IMG/VR virus record: IMGVR_UViG_3300032291_002336
Location: 1 to 47,030 of that record
Direction: 5' to 3' (one strand)
DNA from: a virus
Length of the DNA: 47,030 nt
Shown: positions 27,550 to 34,322 of the stretch, in pieces
Numbering within the stretch: the stretch's first letter is position 1
How the letters are laid out: each line of letters opens with the position of its first letter
Translations under genes and position numbers: made by a program
The notes under the pieces: generated by a model
What the model was told of the DNA's origin: nothing
Database searches by the model: none
What the model saw: only the letters and a program-made list of their open reading frames with translations

Positions 27550-27637
27550 CGGAAGATAAGAGAGTCCAACTCTTACAGGCCCTCACAGACCCCTAGCGCT
27601 TTTCAAGAGCGTGTACCTCAGTCAACTGGGATCTTCC
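27550..27637 (-). tRNA. tRNA-Ser(UGA)
   Basis: Class II. Acceptor GGAAGAT/ATCTTCC as in tRNA-Ser(GCU), anticodon arm CGCT CTTGAAA AGCG, long variable arm, T arm AAGAG TTGGACT CTCTT. Confidence 0.85.
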
Positions 27638-27640
27638 AAT

Positions 27641-27720
27641 TTAAGGGTAAGAAGTCCTCTATGTTGTAGTACCGTAATGGTCGTACTCTTATACATTCCT
27701 TTCTCAAGGGAACAACACAT
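27641..27720 (-). other. Structured spacer without a gene
   Basis: Between tRNA-Ser(UGA) and tRNA-Gln. Hairpins GTAC...GTAC and TTCC/GGAA are visible on the minus strand. No tRNA signature and no convincing frame. Confidence 0.4.
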
Positions 27721-27722
27721 TG

Positions 27723-27794
27723 ATGACCTATTAGGATTCGAACCTAAACAAACTGGCTCAAAACCAGTTGTGCTAACCATTACACCATAGGTCA
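27723..27794 (-). tRNA. tRNA-Gln(UUG)
   Basis: Acceptor TGACCTA/TAGGTCA, anticodon arm ACTGG TTTTGAG CCAGT, T arm TTAGG TTCGAAT CCTAA. Confidence 0.9.
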
Positions 27795-27802
27795 ATATTA
27801 AG

Positions 27803-27874
27803 AGCGCATGGAGAATTTCGAAATCTCGACCCTCGGTTTGGAAAACCAATGCTCTGCCTCTGAGCTACACACGC
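27803..27874 (-). tRNA. tRNA-Gly(UCC)
   Basis: Acceptor GCGTGTG/CATGCGC, anticodon arm TTGGT TTTCCAA ACCGA, T arm GAGA/TCTC with TTCGAAA loop. Confidence 0.85.
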
Positions 27875-27879
27875 TTATG

Positions 27880-27951
27880 TAGTTCCTACAAGACTCGAAC
27901 TTGTAACCTTTGCCATGTAAAGACATTGCTCTTCCATTGAGCTAAGGAACT
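27880..27951 (-). tRNA. tRNA-Val(UAC)
   Basis: Acceptor AGTTCCT/AGGAACT, anticodon loop TTTACAT, T arm ACAAG TTCGAGT CTTGT. Same acceptor as tRNA-Arg(ACG). Confidence 0.85.
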
Positions 27952-27957
27952 ATATTG

Positions 27958-28032
27958 TGGAGAAGATGGAAATCGAATCCATCACAAACTGCTTGCAAAG
28001 CAGTCTCGCCTAGCCTTGGAACATGCTCCCCC
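27958..28032 (-). tRNA. tRNA-Ala(UGC)
   Basis: Acceptor GGGGGAG/CTTCTCC with the G3-U70 wobble that AlaRS recognises, anticodon arm ACTGC TTTGCAA GCAGT, T arm ATGGA TTCGATT TCCAT. The D arm is irregular. Confidence 0.85.
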
Positions 28033-28038
28033 ATTTTG

Positions 28039-28111
28039 AGCACCATACAAGATTCAAACTTGTATCATCTCGTTAGAAGCGAGATATTCTTTTCCATTGA
28101 ACTAATGGTGC
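28039..28111 (-). tRNA. tRNA-Arg(UCU)
   Basis: Acceptor GCACCAT/ATGGTGC, anticodon arm TCTCG CTTCTAA CGAGA, T arm ACAAG TTTGAAT CTTGT. Confidence 0.9.
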
Positions 28112-28162
28112 AATTTAGCCTAGATGTCAAAGATCAATTTATAGTACTTCACAATACTTTTG

Positions 28163-28236
28163 TCGGGTAAGCGGGACTCGAACCCACAACCTCCGCATCC
28201 CAAATGCGGTAATCTACTCAATTGATATACTACCCG
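28163..28236 (-). tRNA. tRNA-Pro(UGG)
   Basis: Acceptor CGGGTAG/TTACCCG, anticodon arm CCGCA TTTGGGA TGCGG, T arm GTGGG TTCGAGT CCCGC. Confidence 0.9.
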
Positions 28237-28287
28237 TTTTTAATATATCTAAAGATAATAATTTTATTTCAATTATCCAACTTTATT

Positions 28288-28359
28288 GTACCGTGTTTCG
28301 GTATCGAACCGAATTGACATTCCTTATGAGAGAATGTTGTTAAACCTCAACCCACGGCA
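28288..28359 (-). tRNA. tRNA-Met(CAU), copy 2
   Basis: Acceptor TGCCGTG/CACGGTA, anticodon arm ATTCT CTCATAA GGAAT, T arm TTCGG TTCGATA CCGAA. Initiator, elongator or Ile2 identity cannot be told from sequence alone; no three G-C pairs at the anticodon stem, so not a standard initiator. Confidence 0.8.
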
Positions 28360-28364
28360 TTTTG

Positions 28365-28437
28365 TAGTTCCTACTGGATTCAAACCAGTAATCCTTGATC
28401 CGTAGTCAAGAGGTTTATTCAGTTAGCCTAAGGAACT
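28365..28437 (-). tRNA. tRNA-Arg(ACG)
   Basis: Acceptor AGTTCCT/AGGAACT, anticodon arm CTTGA CTACGGA TCAAG, T arm ACTGG TTTGAAT CCAGT. A34 would need deamination to inosine by host TadA. Confidence 0.9.
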
Positions 28438-28463
28438 AGGTCGAGCGGTTTATCTTATTTTAA

Positions 28464-28490
28464 GACGAGTACCGCCCATACTCTCGTCGT
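28464..28490 (-). terminator. Hairpin after the tmRNA
   Basis: GACGAG, 13-base loop, CTCGTC then TTAAAAT on the minus strand, directly after the tmRNA 3' end. It may be a processing signal or weak terminator. Confidence 0.4.
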
Positions 28491-28493
28491 TTG

Positions 28494-29021
28494 TGGAGGT
28501 GCTGGGTTTCGAACCCAGGTCCTGTTCCGTCAGTTATACCACAATTTATTACAAGCTTAGATCTAATATATAAAGGCTCTGCGACGTAGCTAACTTACTT
28601 TTATTGTAAGTATTTTTGATTTACCCTGCTTTCACACCCATCACTCCTAAAGAGCTGTCAGTATCAAGGTACCTTTTTATATTTAATCAGTAAAGGGCCG
28701 ACCGATTTTTCAAACGATCTATTCCACCATCTGGTTCCTATTTTAACATTGTTACCAGCAACTGTGACGAATTCACTTGTATTAGAGCAGCATTCTGAAC
28801 GTGGCTCTGTTTGTAACCCTTATGTTCCTAGGTTGGTTACTACCTGAATAGATTAAGCAGCTACTGCTAAATCCGCTCCAACAAAAGACATTGCATCTTC
28901 GAAAGAGAAAGTTGACTTGTTGTCATTTATTATTCGAACGTACATTTTATAGTGCTATACCATTCATTGCACTGCTTGTTGTATTACACTTTAATCGACC
29001 AGTCAATTCCATGTCACCCCC
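28494..29021 (-). ncRNA. ssrA: Phage-encoded tmRNA (SsrA RNA), about 528 nt
   Basis: The 5' end GGGGGTGACATGGAATTGAC resembles the tmRNA acceptor/D-loop consensus. About 500 bases downstream the T arm (CTGGG TTCGAAA CCCAG) is followed by CACCTCC, which pairs with GGGGGTG over seven positions, with a G3-U70 wobble, the AlaRS identity element. Next to the termini GTGTAATACAACAAG and a CTTGT...TTGTGGTAT segment can form the long H2-type helix. A tag frame ends GADLAVAA followed by TAA at 28855-28853, an Ala-rich proteolysis tag. GTAACC/GGTTAC and AGAGC/GCTCT downstream may be pseudoknots. About 150 nt longer than usual. CCA not encoded. Confidence 0.8.
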
Positions 29022-29045
29022 ATAAATCAAAGAACTAATCTTTTG

Positions 29046-29118
29046 CGTAAGTGATAGGACTCGAACCTATAGCCTTTAGTTTTGGAGACTACTGCACTAC
29101 CAATTGTGCTACACTTAC
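29046..29118 (-). tRNA. tRNA-Trp(CCA)
   Basis: Acceptor GTAAGTG/CACTTAC, anticodon arm TAGT CTCCAAA ACTA, T arm ATAGG TTCGAGT CCTAT. Confidence 0.9.
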
Positions 29119-29123
29119 TTTTG

Positions 29124-29196
29124 TACCCCCGGACAGAATCGAACTGTCACAACATATGTTAAAAGCATATTGCTCTACCAATTAAGCTACGAAGGT
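29124..29196 (-). tRNA. tRNA-Lys(UUU)
   Basis: Acceptor ACCTTCG/CGGGGGT (wobble-rich), anticodon arm ATATG CTTTTAA CATAT, T arm GACAG TTCGATT CTGTC. Confidence 0.9.
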
Positions 29197-29272
29197 GTTT
29201 TATTTCCCTCGTTTACTTAGAGGGTATTACTGTTTATACTTTTTCATTTTTATTTTTAATTTTATATATTTG

Positions 29273-29345
29273 TGGTACTCCTCGGTATCGAACCGAGTCC
29301 TCTGGATTTTCAGTCCAGTGCTTCTACCAAGTTAGCTTGAGCACC
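29273..29345 (-). tRNA. tRNA-Phe(GAA)
   Basis: Acceptor GGTGCTC/GAGTACC, anticodon arm CTGGA CTGAAAA TCCAG, T arm CTCGG TTCGATA CCGAG. Confidence 0.9.
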
Positions 29346-29391
29346 CTTTATATTGTTTTTTTCACACGGGGAACAATATTAAACCCACCTG

Positions 29392-29462
29392 AGGTTAGGA
29401 TAGGTATCGAACCTACTATAGTAAGTTTTGCAGACTTACCGACCACCTTGATCAACCTAACC
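29392..29462 (-). tRNA. tRNA-Cys(GCA)
   Basis: Acceptor GGTTAGG/CCTAACC, anticodon arm TAAGT CTGCAAA ACTTA, T arm GTAGG TTCGATA CCTAT. First gene of the array after its promoter. Confidence 0.9.
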
Positions 29463-29475
29463 GTTTTTTATTATA

Positions 29476-29503
29476 ATCGAATATACAATTTTTATTGTGA
29501 CAA
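29476..29503 (-). promoter_or_regulatory. Class I promoter of the tRNA/tmRNA array
   Basis: Reads TGTCACAATAAAAATT then GTATATTCGATTA, 14 bases before tRNA-Cys. Class I elements recur inside the array at 26931 and 25582. Confidence 0.6.
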
Positions 29504-29505
29504 AA

Positions 29506-29537
29506 CAAAAAGCCCTGACTTTCTGGATCAGGGCTTT
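29506..29537 (-). terminator. Intrinsic terminator ahead of the array
   Basis: AAAGCCCTGA, 9-base loop, TCAGGGCTTT then TTG on the minus strand; a strong 10-bp stem that isolates the array promoter from upstream transcription. Confidence 0.75.
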
Positions 29538-29561
29538 CGATTATGTATTTTAGTTATTTAT

Positions 29562-29684
29562 TTATATCAATACTGTATCTTTTAACCCTGTGATAGTTTT
29601 ATAATCCCAATTACAAACCATGCCTTCCCCTTGCGTTTGAATCGCGGGTATCGAAAGTTGAATATGTAAGCTAAATCGTTTCAT
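29562..29684 (-). CDS. Small hypothetical protein, 40 aa
   Basis: ATG 29684-29682, TAA 29564-29562. MKRFSLHIQLSIPAIQTQGE leads, followed by CNWDYKTITGLKDTV. A-rich leader before and a strong terminator after it support expression. Codon use is more GC-rich than nearby genes. Unknown family. Confidence 0.45.
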   Translation of the reverse strand: MKRFSLHIQLSIPAIQTQGEGMVCNWDYKTITGLKDTVLI

Positions 29685-29729
29685 TATTATTATTTATTAT
29701 AAATATATGTAAATTTTAAAAAATGTAAA

Positions 29730-29933
29730 TTATTGTAAAACTTCTAAAATTTTAGAAGCACCTGCTGATTTAATTTCAAAATCTTCTTCTGATTGCTCTC
29801 TTAGATATTTAACTGTTCTAGCTTCAGCCTCAGTTACTGATTGAGCATCTACTAAATACATATAACTTTGGCGTTTGATTTTACCTTTATCGTCTTCGGT
29901 TTTAAACTCAACTTTTACTTGAAAATACTTCAT
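29730..29933 (-). CDS. DUF4494-like protein, 67 aa
   Basis: FQVKVEFKTEDDKGKIKRQSYMYLVDAQSVTEAEARTVKYL fits the DUF4494 pattern (beta strand pair ending YLVDA.S.TEAEAR). The family is frequent in Bacteroidetes and their phages and plasmids; function unknown. Confidence 0.65.
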   Translation of the reverse strand: MKYFQVKVEFKTEDDKGKIKRQSYMYLVDAQSVTEAEARTVKYLREQSEEDFEIKSAGASKILEVLQ

Positions 29934-29938
29934 AATTT

Positions 29939-30220
29939 TTAAATTGTTTCGTAAATTGAATAATCAAATATTAATGTTCTATGTTTAAATAATTGTTTTG
30001 TAAATACACGTCTGTTTTTGTAATCTTCAAAACTTTCATCCTCCATTCTTTCAGGTTTTAAAGCCATGTAGTAATCTACATCATCATTACTTAATTGAAC
30101 ATGGTCTGAAAATAATACCATTTTAGTAGCGCTTAATGATAATTGTTTGGAGAGTGCTACTTGTTTAAGTTCTTTAGGAATTTCAAATTCCGCATACTTG
30201 TTTGCTAAATCATAACTCAT
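29939..30220 (-). CDS. Hypothetical protein, 93 aa
   Basis: Helical soluble protein (ELKQVALSKQLSLSATKMVL ... RMEDESFEDYKNRRVFTKQLFKHRTLIFDY). Five bases upstream of the DUF4494-like gene, one operon. Unknown family. Confidence 0.65.
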   Translation of the reverse strand: MSYDLANKYAEFEIPKELKQVALSKQLSLSATKMVLFSDHVQLSNDDVDYYMALKPERMEDESFEDYKNRRVFTKQLFKHRTLIFDYSIYETI

Positions 30221-30242
30221 TTTTATTTATTTATGTTTATGT

Positions 30243-30268
30243 ATTCAATGTAATGCCTTACCCTGACA
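30243..30268 (-). promoter_or_regulatory. Class I phage promoter (gene 29939-30220)
   Basis: Reads TGTCAGGGTAAGGCAT then TACATTGAATAC. Confidence 0.5.
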
Positions 30269-30295
30269 TCTCCAAATTTATAGTTAAATTTTCTA

Positions 30296-30886
30296 CTATA
30301 CTATATCTTTAGATTCAATTAAAGTGTATGTAAATGAAGCACCATGTATTTTAGCTGATGATCTACATATTGTCATAAATTCCTCAAAGTCTGCTGCACG
30401 TTTAAATACTTGACATCCTTCAGACCAATTCTCAACATACGTACTATCAGCCCCAGCTTTATGAATATTAATACCGAATATTCCTTCTTGAATCTTAGAT
30501 TCATCATAAGTCATATCTTTATTTGCATCACGATATACTTTAACAGGTTTTTGTTGTTTAAGTGCTTCGTATTTACCTTGATGCAGTCCTATTGTATGTG
30601 AACCTATATATTGACCTTCTACTAATCTAGCAACACCAGCAGCATTATGAAATTCTTTAACACCTTTAGTACCGGGGTCTGTAGTATTAGCCCATTCCTT
30701 ATAGGTCCATATTCCGTTTACTTTATATGAAACAGTAATAACATCATCAAATACATTTGATACTTTATTACCTGTTGCTGAGTTGCGTACTCCAACAATA
30801 TTTAAATCAAAGTCTTTAGCTCCTTCAAACCAAACGTAGCCTTTAGCTTTAATTACTTTTTCAATTTGTTCTTTAGATAGTTTCAT
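30296..30886 (-). CDS. L,D-transpeptidase-like cell-wall enzyme / endolysin candidate, 196 aa
   Basis: GINIHKAGADSTYVENWSEGCQVF (about residues 145-168) carries the H...S-x-GC signature of YkuD-type L,D-transpeptidases, with Cys as nucleophile and the upstream His conserved. The rest (SNVFDDVITVSYKVNGIWTYKEWANTTDPG, GSHTIGLHQGKYEAL) matches a phage-specific branch often labelled endolysin or peptidoglycan-modifying enzyme. Directly followed upstream by two small membrane proteins, so a lysis role is likely. Confidence 0.65.
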   Translation of the reverse strand: MKLSKEQIEKVIKAKGYVWFEGAKDFDLNIVGVRNSATGNKVSNVFDDVITVSYKVNGIWTYKEWANTTDPGTKGVKEFHNAAGVARLVEGQYIGSHTIGLHQGKYEALKQQKPVKVYRDANKDMTYDESKIQEGIFGINIHKAGADSTYVENWSEGCQVFKRAADFEEFMTICRSSAKIHGASFTYTLIESKDIV

Positions 30887-31191
30887 TTTTTGTTTGTTTC
30901 TACTCCCTCTTTTGTACCAAAGTAATAAGAGAAAATCATTAATACAAGTGTTTTAATTAAGTCAAATAATTGTGCATTTTGTTCATCAGGTAATAATTTT
31001 ATTTGAAAAGCTATTATTTTATCAACTATAAATAACGCTACTAATGCTGTAAAAACTAATAAAATAAAACGAACTAATATCTCCTGAGTGTTACTGGAGA
31101 ACATACGATATACAAAATATACAGAACCGCCTATGACAGATAATGCCAATAGTATTCTTGCTACCATTATATATCCACCTTCACTAAACAT
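30883..31191 (-). CDS. Small membrane protein, holin-like, 102 aa
   Basis: ATG at 31191 (MFSEGGYIMVARILLALSVI) chosen because an AAGAAAG stretch precedes it and a longer frame overlaps the upstream gene. Hydrophobic segments at about residues 10-30, 38-58 and 78-94, and a polar KEGVETNKK tail. Overlaps 30296-30886 by four bases. Position and topology suggest a holin, unproven. Confidence 0.6.
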   Translation of the reverse strand: MFSEGGYIMVARILLALSVIGGSVYFVYRMFSSNTQEILVRFILLVFTALVALFIVDKIIAFQIKLLPDEQNAQLFDLIKTLVLMIFSYYFGTKEGVETNKK

Positions 31192-31414
31192 CTTTCTTCT
31201 TAAATATTTTTTCAATTCCGGAAATTCCAAAACATCCTAATACTAATAATTGGAATGAATTATAAATGGTATCACTAATAACTAATTGCTTACCAAGGTA
31301 TCCAGTTATTAAATCTGTAATAGCAAATATAACCATTATTGAAAATGCCATGAATCCAACTACTGATTTTTCATTGATATCATTACTGTCTTTAAAAATG
31401 TCTGAGAATTTCAT
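31184..31414 (-). CDS. Small membrane protein, holin-like, 76 aa
   Basis: MKFSDIFKDSNDINEKSVVG, then two hydrophobic segments (about residues 19-38 FMAFSIMVIFAITDLITGYL and 47-66) and a basic end (KIFKKKDV). Similar short proteins of marine and Bacteroidetes phages are described only as putative membrane or holin proteins. Overlaps the next gene by eight bases. Confidence 0.65.
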   Translation of the reverse strand: MKFSDIFKDSNDINEKSVVGFMAFSIMVIFAITDLITGYLGKQLVISDTIYNSFQLLVLGCFGISGIEKIFKKKDV

Positions 31415-31499
31415 ATGTTTTAATTTTTTAAGTGTTTAGCAACCTTAATTAATAAAACTAAAATACTATTATTTGTTGATAAATATTAATGAACAATGA

Positions 31500-31520
31500 A
31501 AGCCCCAAAAAATGGAGCTT
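31500..31520 (-). terminator. Terminator after 31541-32131
   Basis: AAGCTCC, loop of Ts, GGGGCTT then TC on the minus strand; 7-bp stem. Confidence 0.6.
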
Positions 31521-31540
31521 AAATAATTTTTTTAGATATT

Positions 31541-32131
31541 TTATATTAATCCTAATGCTTTCATATTAGATAAAGCTTCATCATCTAATTCCCATTCAAA
31601 TGGTTTTGCTAATACAGTTTGATTAGTTTCGATATGACGGATTTGATCATTAGTAAGAGGATCAGCAACATATAAGAAGTAACAATTATAACATAATATT
31701 TCTAAATTATCTAATATATAATTTGATTTACTTCCATCTTTAAAATGTAATAATGTTGGTGTTTTATAGTCTGTTACTCTACGTTCATTACATCCACAAG
31801 TATAGCATTCATCTCTTAAAAATCCCTCAGCAATACCTCTAATTTTAATTTTTGTTGTAGTGAATGATTCATACCCAACACCATCTTCAAATATTAATTT
31901 AACATTTGGTTCTCTTCGTCTATTAGGAAGAAATTTTGGAATACCTTTACCACACTGATTTTTATGTAGATCAAACAGATTTTGTCCTGTTTCTTCATCA
32001 TTAAATAACTTAGCGTATGGTTTATAATGCTGATATGAACATCCTAGATATCGAGCAGCAGCTCTATTACTTTTAGTATGACGAATTGCTCTAAGAATAT
32101 CTTCTTTAAATAATTCTTTTTTAGCAGGCAT
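31541..32131 (-). CDS. HTH protein with degenerate HNH domain, 196 aa
   Basis: Residues 8-38 (EDILRAIRHTKSNRAAARYLGCSYQHYKPYAKL) form a helix-turn-helix resembling the Fis/HTH of homing-type proteins. Residues 108-150 carry CYTCGCNERRV and LLHFKDGSKSNYILDNLEILCYNCYFLY: the zinc CxxC/CxxC and the NLEILC strand are kept, but the HH becomes HF and the final catalytic His becomes Tyr. It probably binds DNA without cutting. Possibly a transcription factor derived from an HNH enzyme. Confidence 0.7.
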   Translation of the reverse strand: MPAKKELFKEDILRAIRHTKSNRAAARYLGCSYQHYKPYAKLFNDEETGQNLFDLHKNQCGKGIPKFLPNRRREPNVKLIFEDGVGYESFTTTKIKIRGIAEGFLRDECYTCGCNERRVTDYKTPTLLHFKDGSKSNYILDNLEILCYNCYFLYVADPLTNDQIRHIETNQTVLAKPFEWELDDEALSNMKALGLI

Positions 32132-32136
32132 ATAAC

Positions 32137-32565
32137 TTATTTATTTTTATATATTTTATCTATATTTTGAATTAAATTCCATAAATCATTTACATTATCT
32201 AAAATTACAGGATTCCCATTTGAATCATTAATATATATAATATTTCCTTCTTGATCTATTCTATCATAAACATAAAAGAATACTATTTCAGCAATATTTT
32301 TTCCAAAATGTAATAATAACAAATCATCAATCGTATCATAAAATACTTCATCATATTTAGTTAAATCTATATCTAAATCAATATTTAACATATTTGAACG
32401 CATATTTAGTTTTTCTAAACTTAATATTATTTTAAAAAATAAATCTCGTTGAATATCTAATTCAGTTCTTTTTTTTCTTTTAATTTTAAAATCCGCATTA
32501 AGAATATTTTCTAAAGATTGCTTAATACCCTCTACTTCTTCTGGAAGTTTATTTTCTAATTTCAT
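32137..32565 (-). CDS. Hypothetical protein, 142 aa
   Basis: Mostly helical (KQSLENILNADFKIKRKKRTELDIQRDLFFKIILSLEKL), then a beta-hairpin region (IVFFYVYDRIDQEGNIIYINDSNGN) typical of phage baseplate or neck accessory proteins in shape only. Unknown family. ATG overlaps upstream stop. Confidence 0.65.
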   Translation of the reverse strand: MKLENKLPEEVEGIKQSLENILNADFKIKRKKRTELDIQRDLFFKIILSLEKLNMRSNMLNIDLDIDLTKYDEVFYDTIDDLLLLHFGKNIAEIVFFYVYDRIDQEGNIIYINDSNGNPVILDNVNDLWNLIQNIDKIYKNK

Positions 32566-32861
32566 AACGAATCTATTATATTTTTTATTTCAAAACATTT
32601 ATTATATTCTTCTAAATTTTCATAATGTGTTAAAGCTGATTCTAAAGATGGTTTCCATTGTTTTTTATCTAAACTAACCATATATTCACTATCATTTATT
32701 ATAAATAATGATATATCTCTTTTTTTCTTTTTTAATCCATCTTTTACAGCACATATTAATTCATTCATTACTATTTCTCTAATATACGGATTTTTCTCTA
32801 CATCTTGATATGTAGCAGTATTATCCAATGTTATTCTAAAAATTGGGACTTGTCTTGACAT
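32562..32861 (-). CDS. Hypothetical protein, 99 aa
   Basis: Alpha/beta protein with basic centre (CAVKDGLKKKKRDISLFIINDSEYMVSLDKKQWKPSLESAL). Unknown family. Four-base overlap with 32137-32565. Confidence 0.65.
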   Translation of the reverse strand: MSRQVPIFRITLDNTATYQDVEKNPYIREIVMNELICAVKDGLKKKKRDISLFIINDSEYMVSLDKKQWKPSLESALTHYENLEEYNKCFEIKNIIDSL

Positions 32862-32877
32862 AAATTAATTATTTATA

Positions 32878-33168
32878 CTATTTTTCAGAAGTGTCACCTG
32901 ATAAAGCATTCTTTATCAGTAATCTAATGTCTTGAATACTAATTAAAAATCCAATAATATTATCATAAGGAACATCAGTATCAGTATTTGCTGTTAGCTT
33001 ATATGGTGCTAATCCAGTATTTAATTTATTTTGTAACTTTTGTGTTAATTGAGCTTTTTCATCACCTTCTATAGTATTAGGTAATATAAATTGGACTTTG
33101 ATACCTTTTTTAGTTTCGTTTTTATTTATATCTACTTTTAATTTCGGTTTTATATTTTCTAAGGCCAT
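32878..33168 (-). CDS. Hypothetical protein, 96 aa
   Basis: Begins LENIKPKLKVDINKNETKKG; beta-strand pairs followed by a helix (EKAQLTQKLQNKLNTGL). Unknown; in T4-like phages such proteins are often structural. Last gene before the glycan operon. Confidence 0.65.
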   Translation of the reverse strand: MALENIKPKLKVDINKNETKKGIKVQFILPNTIEGDEKAQLTQKLQNKLNTGLAPYKLTANTDTDVPYDNIIGFLISIQDIRLLIKNALSGDTSEK

Positions 33169-33176
33169 GTTTATTA

Positions 33177-34322
33177 TTATTTTGGTATAAATATTAACGA
33201 TTTTGTATTTGATTCAATTTGGTTAATGGTAATTTTAAATATATCTAATTCAAATGTACCAACTTCTCCTGATTCAGTTATAATATCTGATAGATTAGTT
33301 AATATATTGAATGATTCGTTAGTTAATTTAGTTCCATCAAATTCAACTATAATATCATTTTCACTAATTGGGTCATTATATTTTGAAGTTAAAATACGTT
33401 TTTTTAGATCATATGAAGTATTTTTCTGTTCTACTTCATAATAATATGCAAATAAAACACCCATTTCATCATCCGTGTATAATCTATCACACCATGGTTC
33501 TAAGGCAGCCATCATATCATAATTACATTTATCTACAACATAAGCAATATTGTAGCGTTTATTATGTATTAAATTTCTAAAACCCCATTTGCGAATAAAA
33601 TTTTTATTTGAATTAACTTCTATTAATTTGCTTTTATTTTCATATTCTTCTGAAAATCTAGACGTTTTACTTACAAAATGATAACATATAGCATCTAATG
33701 AAGTAAATTGATTTAAACCATATAGTTTAAGTCTTAATATTAAATCATCATCCTCACAAAACATAGGATTAAATAAATTATCCATTCCCCCAATCTGTAA
33801 TAGTACTTCTCTACGTAAACACATAAAGAATGTAATACCTGGTTCTATTTTATCTTTGTATTCAGATTGTTTTTCCTTAGTAAATTGATATAATTTATCT
33901 TTATTAAATGTTTTTAAATCAGTTCCTAAATCCTGAATTAATTTTCCAGGACGTTCATGTCCCGCAAATATAGGGGGTTCTATTGTTGTGTATGATACTA
34001 CATTATTTGGAGATACATGTTTTTCTAAATTCTCTAAAAATCCAGGAGCTAAAACAATATCATTATGAAGATAAGCTACATATTCTTTAGTAGCTAATTT
34101 AGTAGCTTTATTAAATGTATCTGAAAATGTTTTATTTTCAGGTGAATAGAAATAATTTACATTTTTATCATTTAGTGAATTTAACCATTCATGTGTTCCA
34201 TCTGTAGATCCATAACTTACAAAACATATTTCAACCTCAGGATATAATTCTCTAGTTGTTGAGTAGAAGTGTTTGTTGTAGTTTAAATTATTTTTTAATC
34301 CTACTAAAAGTGATATATTCAT
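33177..34322 (-). CDS. Family 2 glycosyltransferase, 381 aa
   Basis: GT-A fold: MNISLLVGLKNNLNYN...EVEICFVSYGSTDGTHEWL at the start, FSDTFNKATKLATKEYVAYLHNDIVLAPGFLENL (residues about 68-100) with the DxD-like HNDIV motif, and a later GGMDNLFNPMFCEDDDLILRLKLYG acceptor segment (ED). Transfers a sugar from a nucleotide donor. First of the glycan cluster; stop overlaps the next start (ATGA). Confidence 0.8.
   Translation of the reverse strand: MNISLLVGLKNNLNYNKHFYSTTRELYPEVEICFVSYGSTDGTHEWLNSLNDKNVNYFYSPENKTFSDTFNKATKLATKEYVAYLHNDIVLAPGFLENLEKHVSPNNVVSYTTIEPPIFAGHERPGKLIQDLGTDLKTFNKDKLYQFTKEKQSEYKDKIEPGITFFMCLRREVLLQIGGMDNLFNPMFCEDDDLILRLKLYGLNQFTSLDAICYHFVSKTSRFSEEYENKSKLIEVNSNKNFIRKWGFRNLIHNKRYNIAYVVDKCNYDMMAALEPWCDRLYTDDEMGVLFAYYYEVEQKNTSYDLKKRILTSKYNDPISENDIIVEFDGTKLTNESFNILTNLSDIITESGEVGTFELDIFKITINQIESNTKSLIFIPK

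Noticed and set aside
27622-28170. Frames at 27622-27849 (minus) and 27955-28170 (plus)
   Set aside because: Both run through several tRNA genes (Gln, Gly, Ala, Arg) and read their conserved T arms.
28494-28560. Stand-alone tRNA or degenerate tRNA fragment
   Set aside because: Its acceptor strand pairs perfectly, with one wobble, with the 5' end at 29015-29021, so it is the 3' part of the tmRNA.
29337-29585. Plus-strand frame of 82 codons
   Set aside because: It spans tRNA-Cys, the array promoter and the terminator, antisense to all.
32861-32880. T4-type late promoter TATAAATA before gene 32562-32861 and a few others (9721, 11115, 44110)
   Set aside because: In DNA this AT-rich the 8-mer is expected by chance many times, and spacing to starts is not constant.
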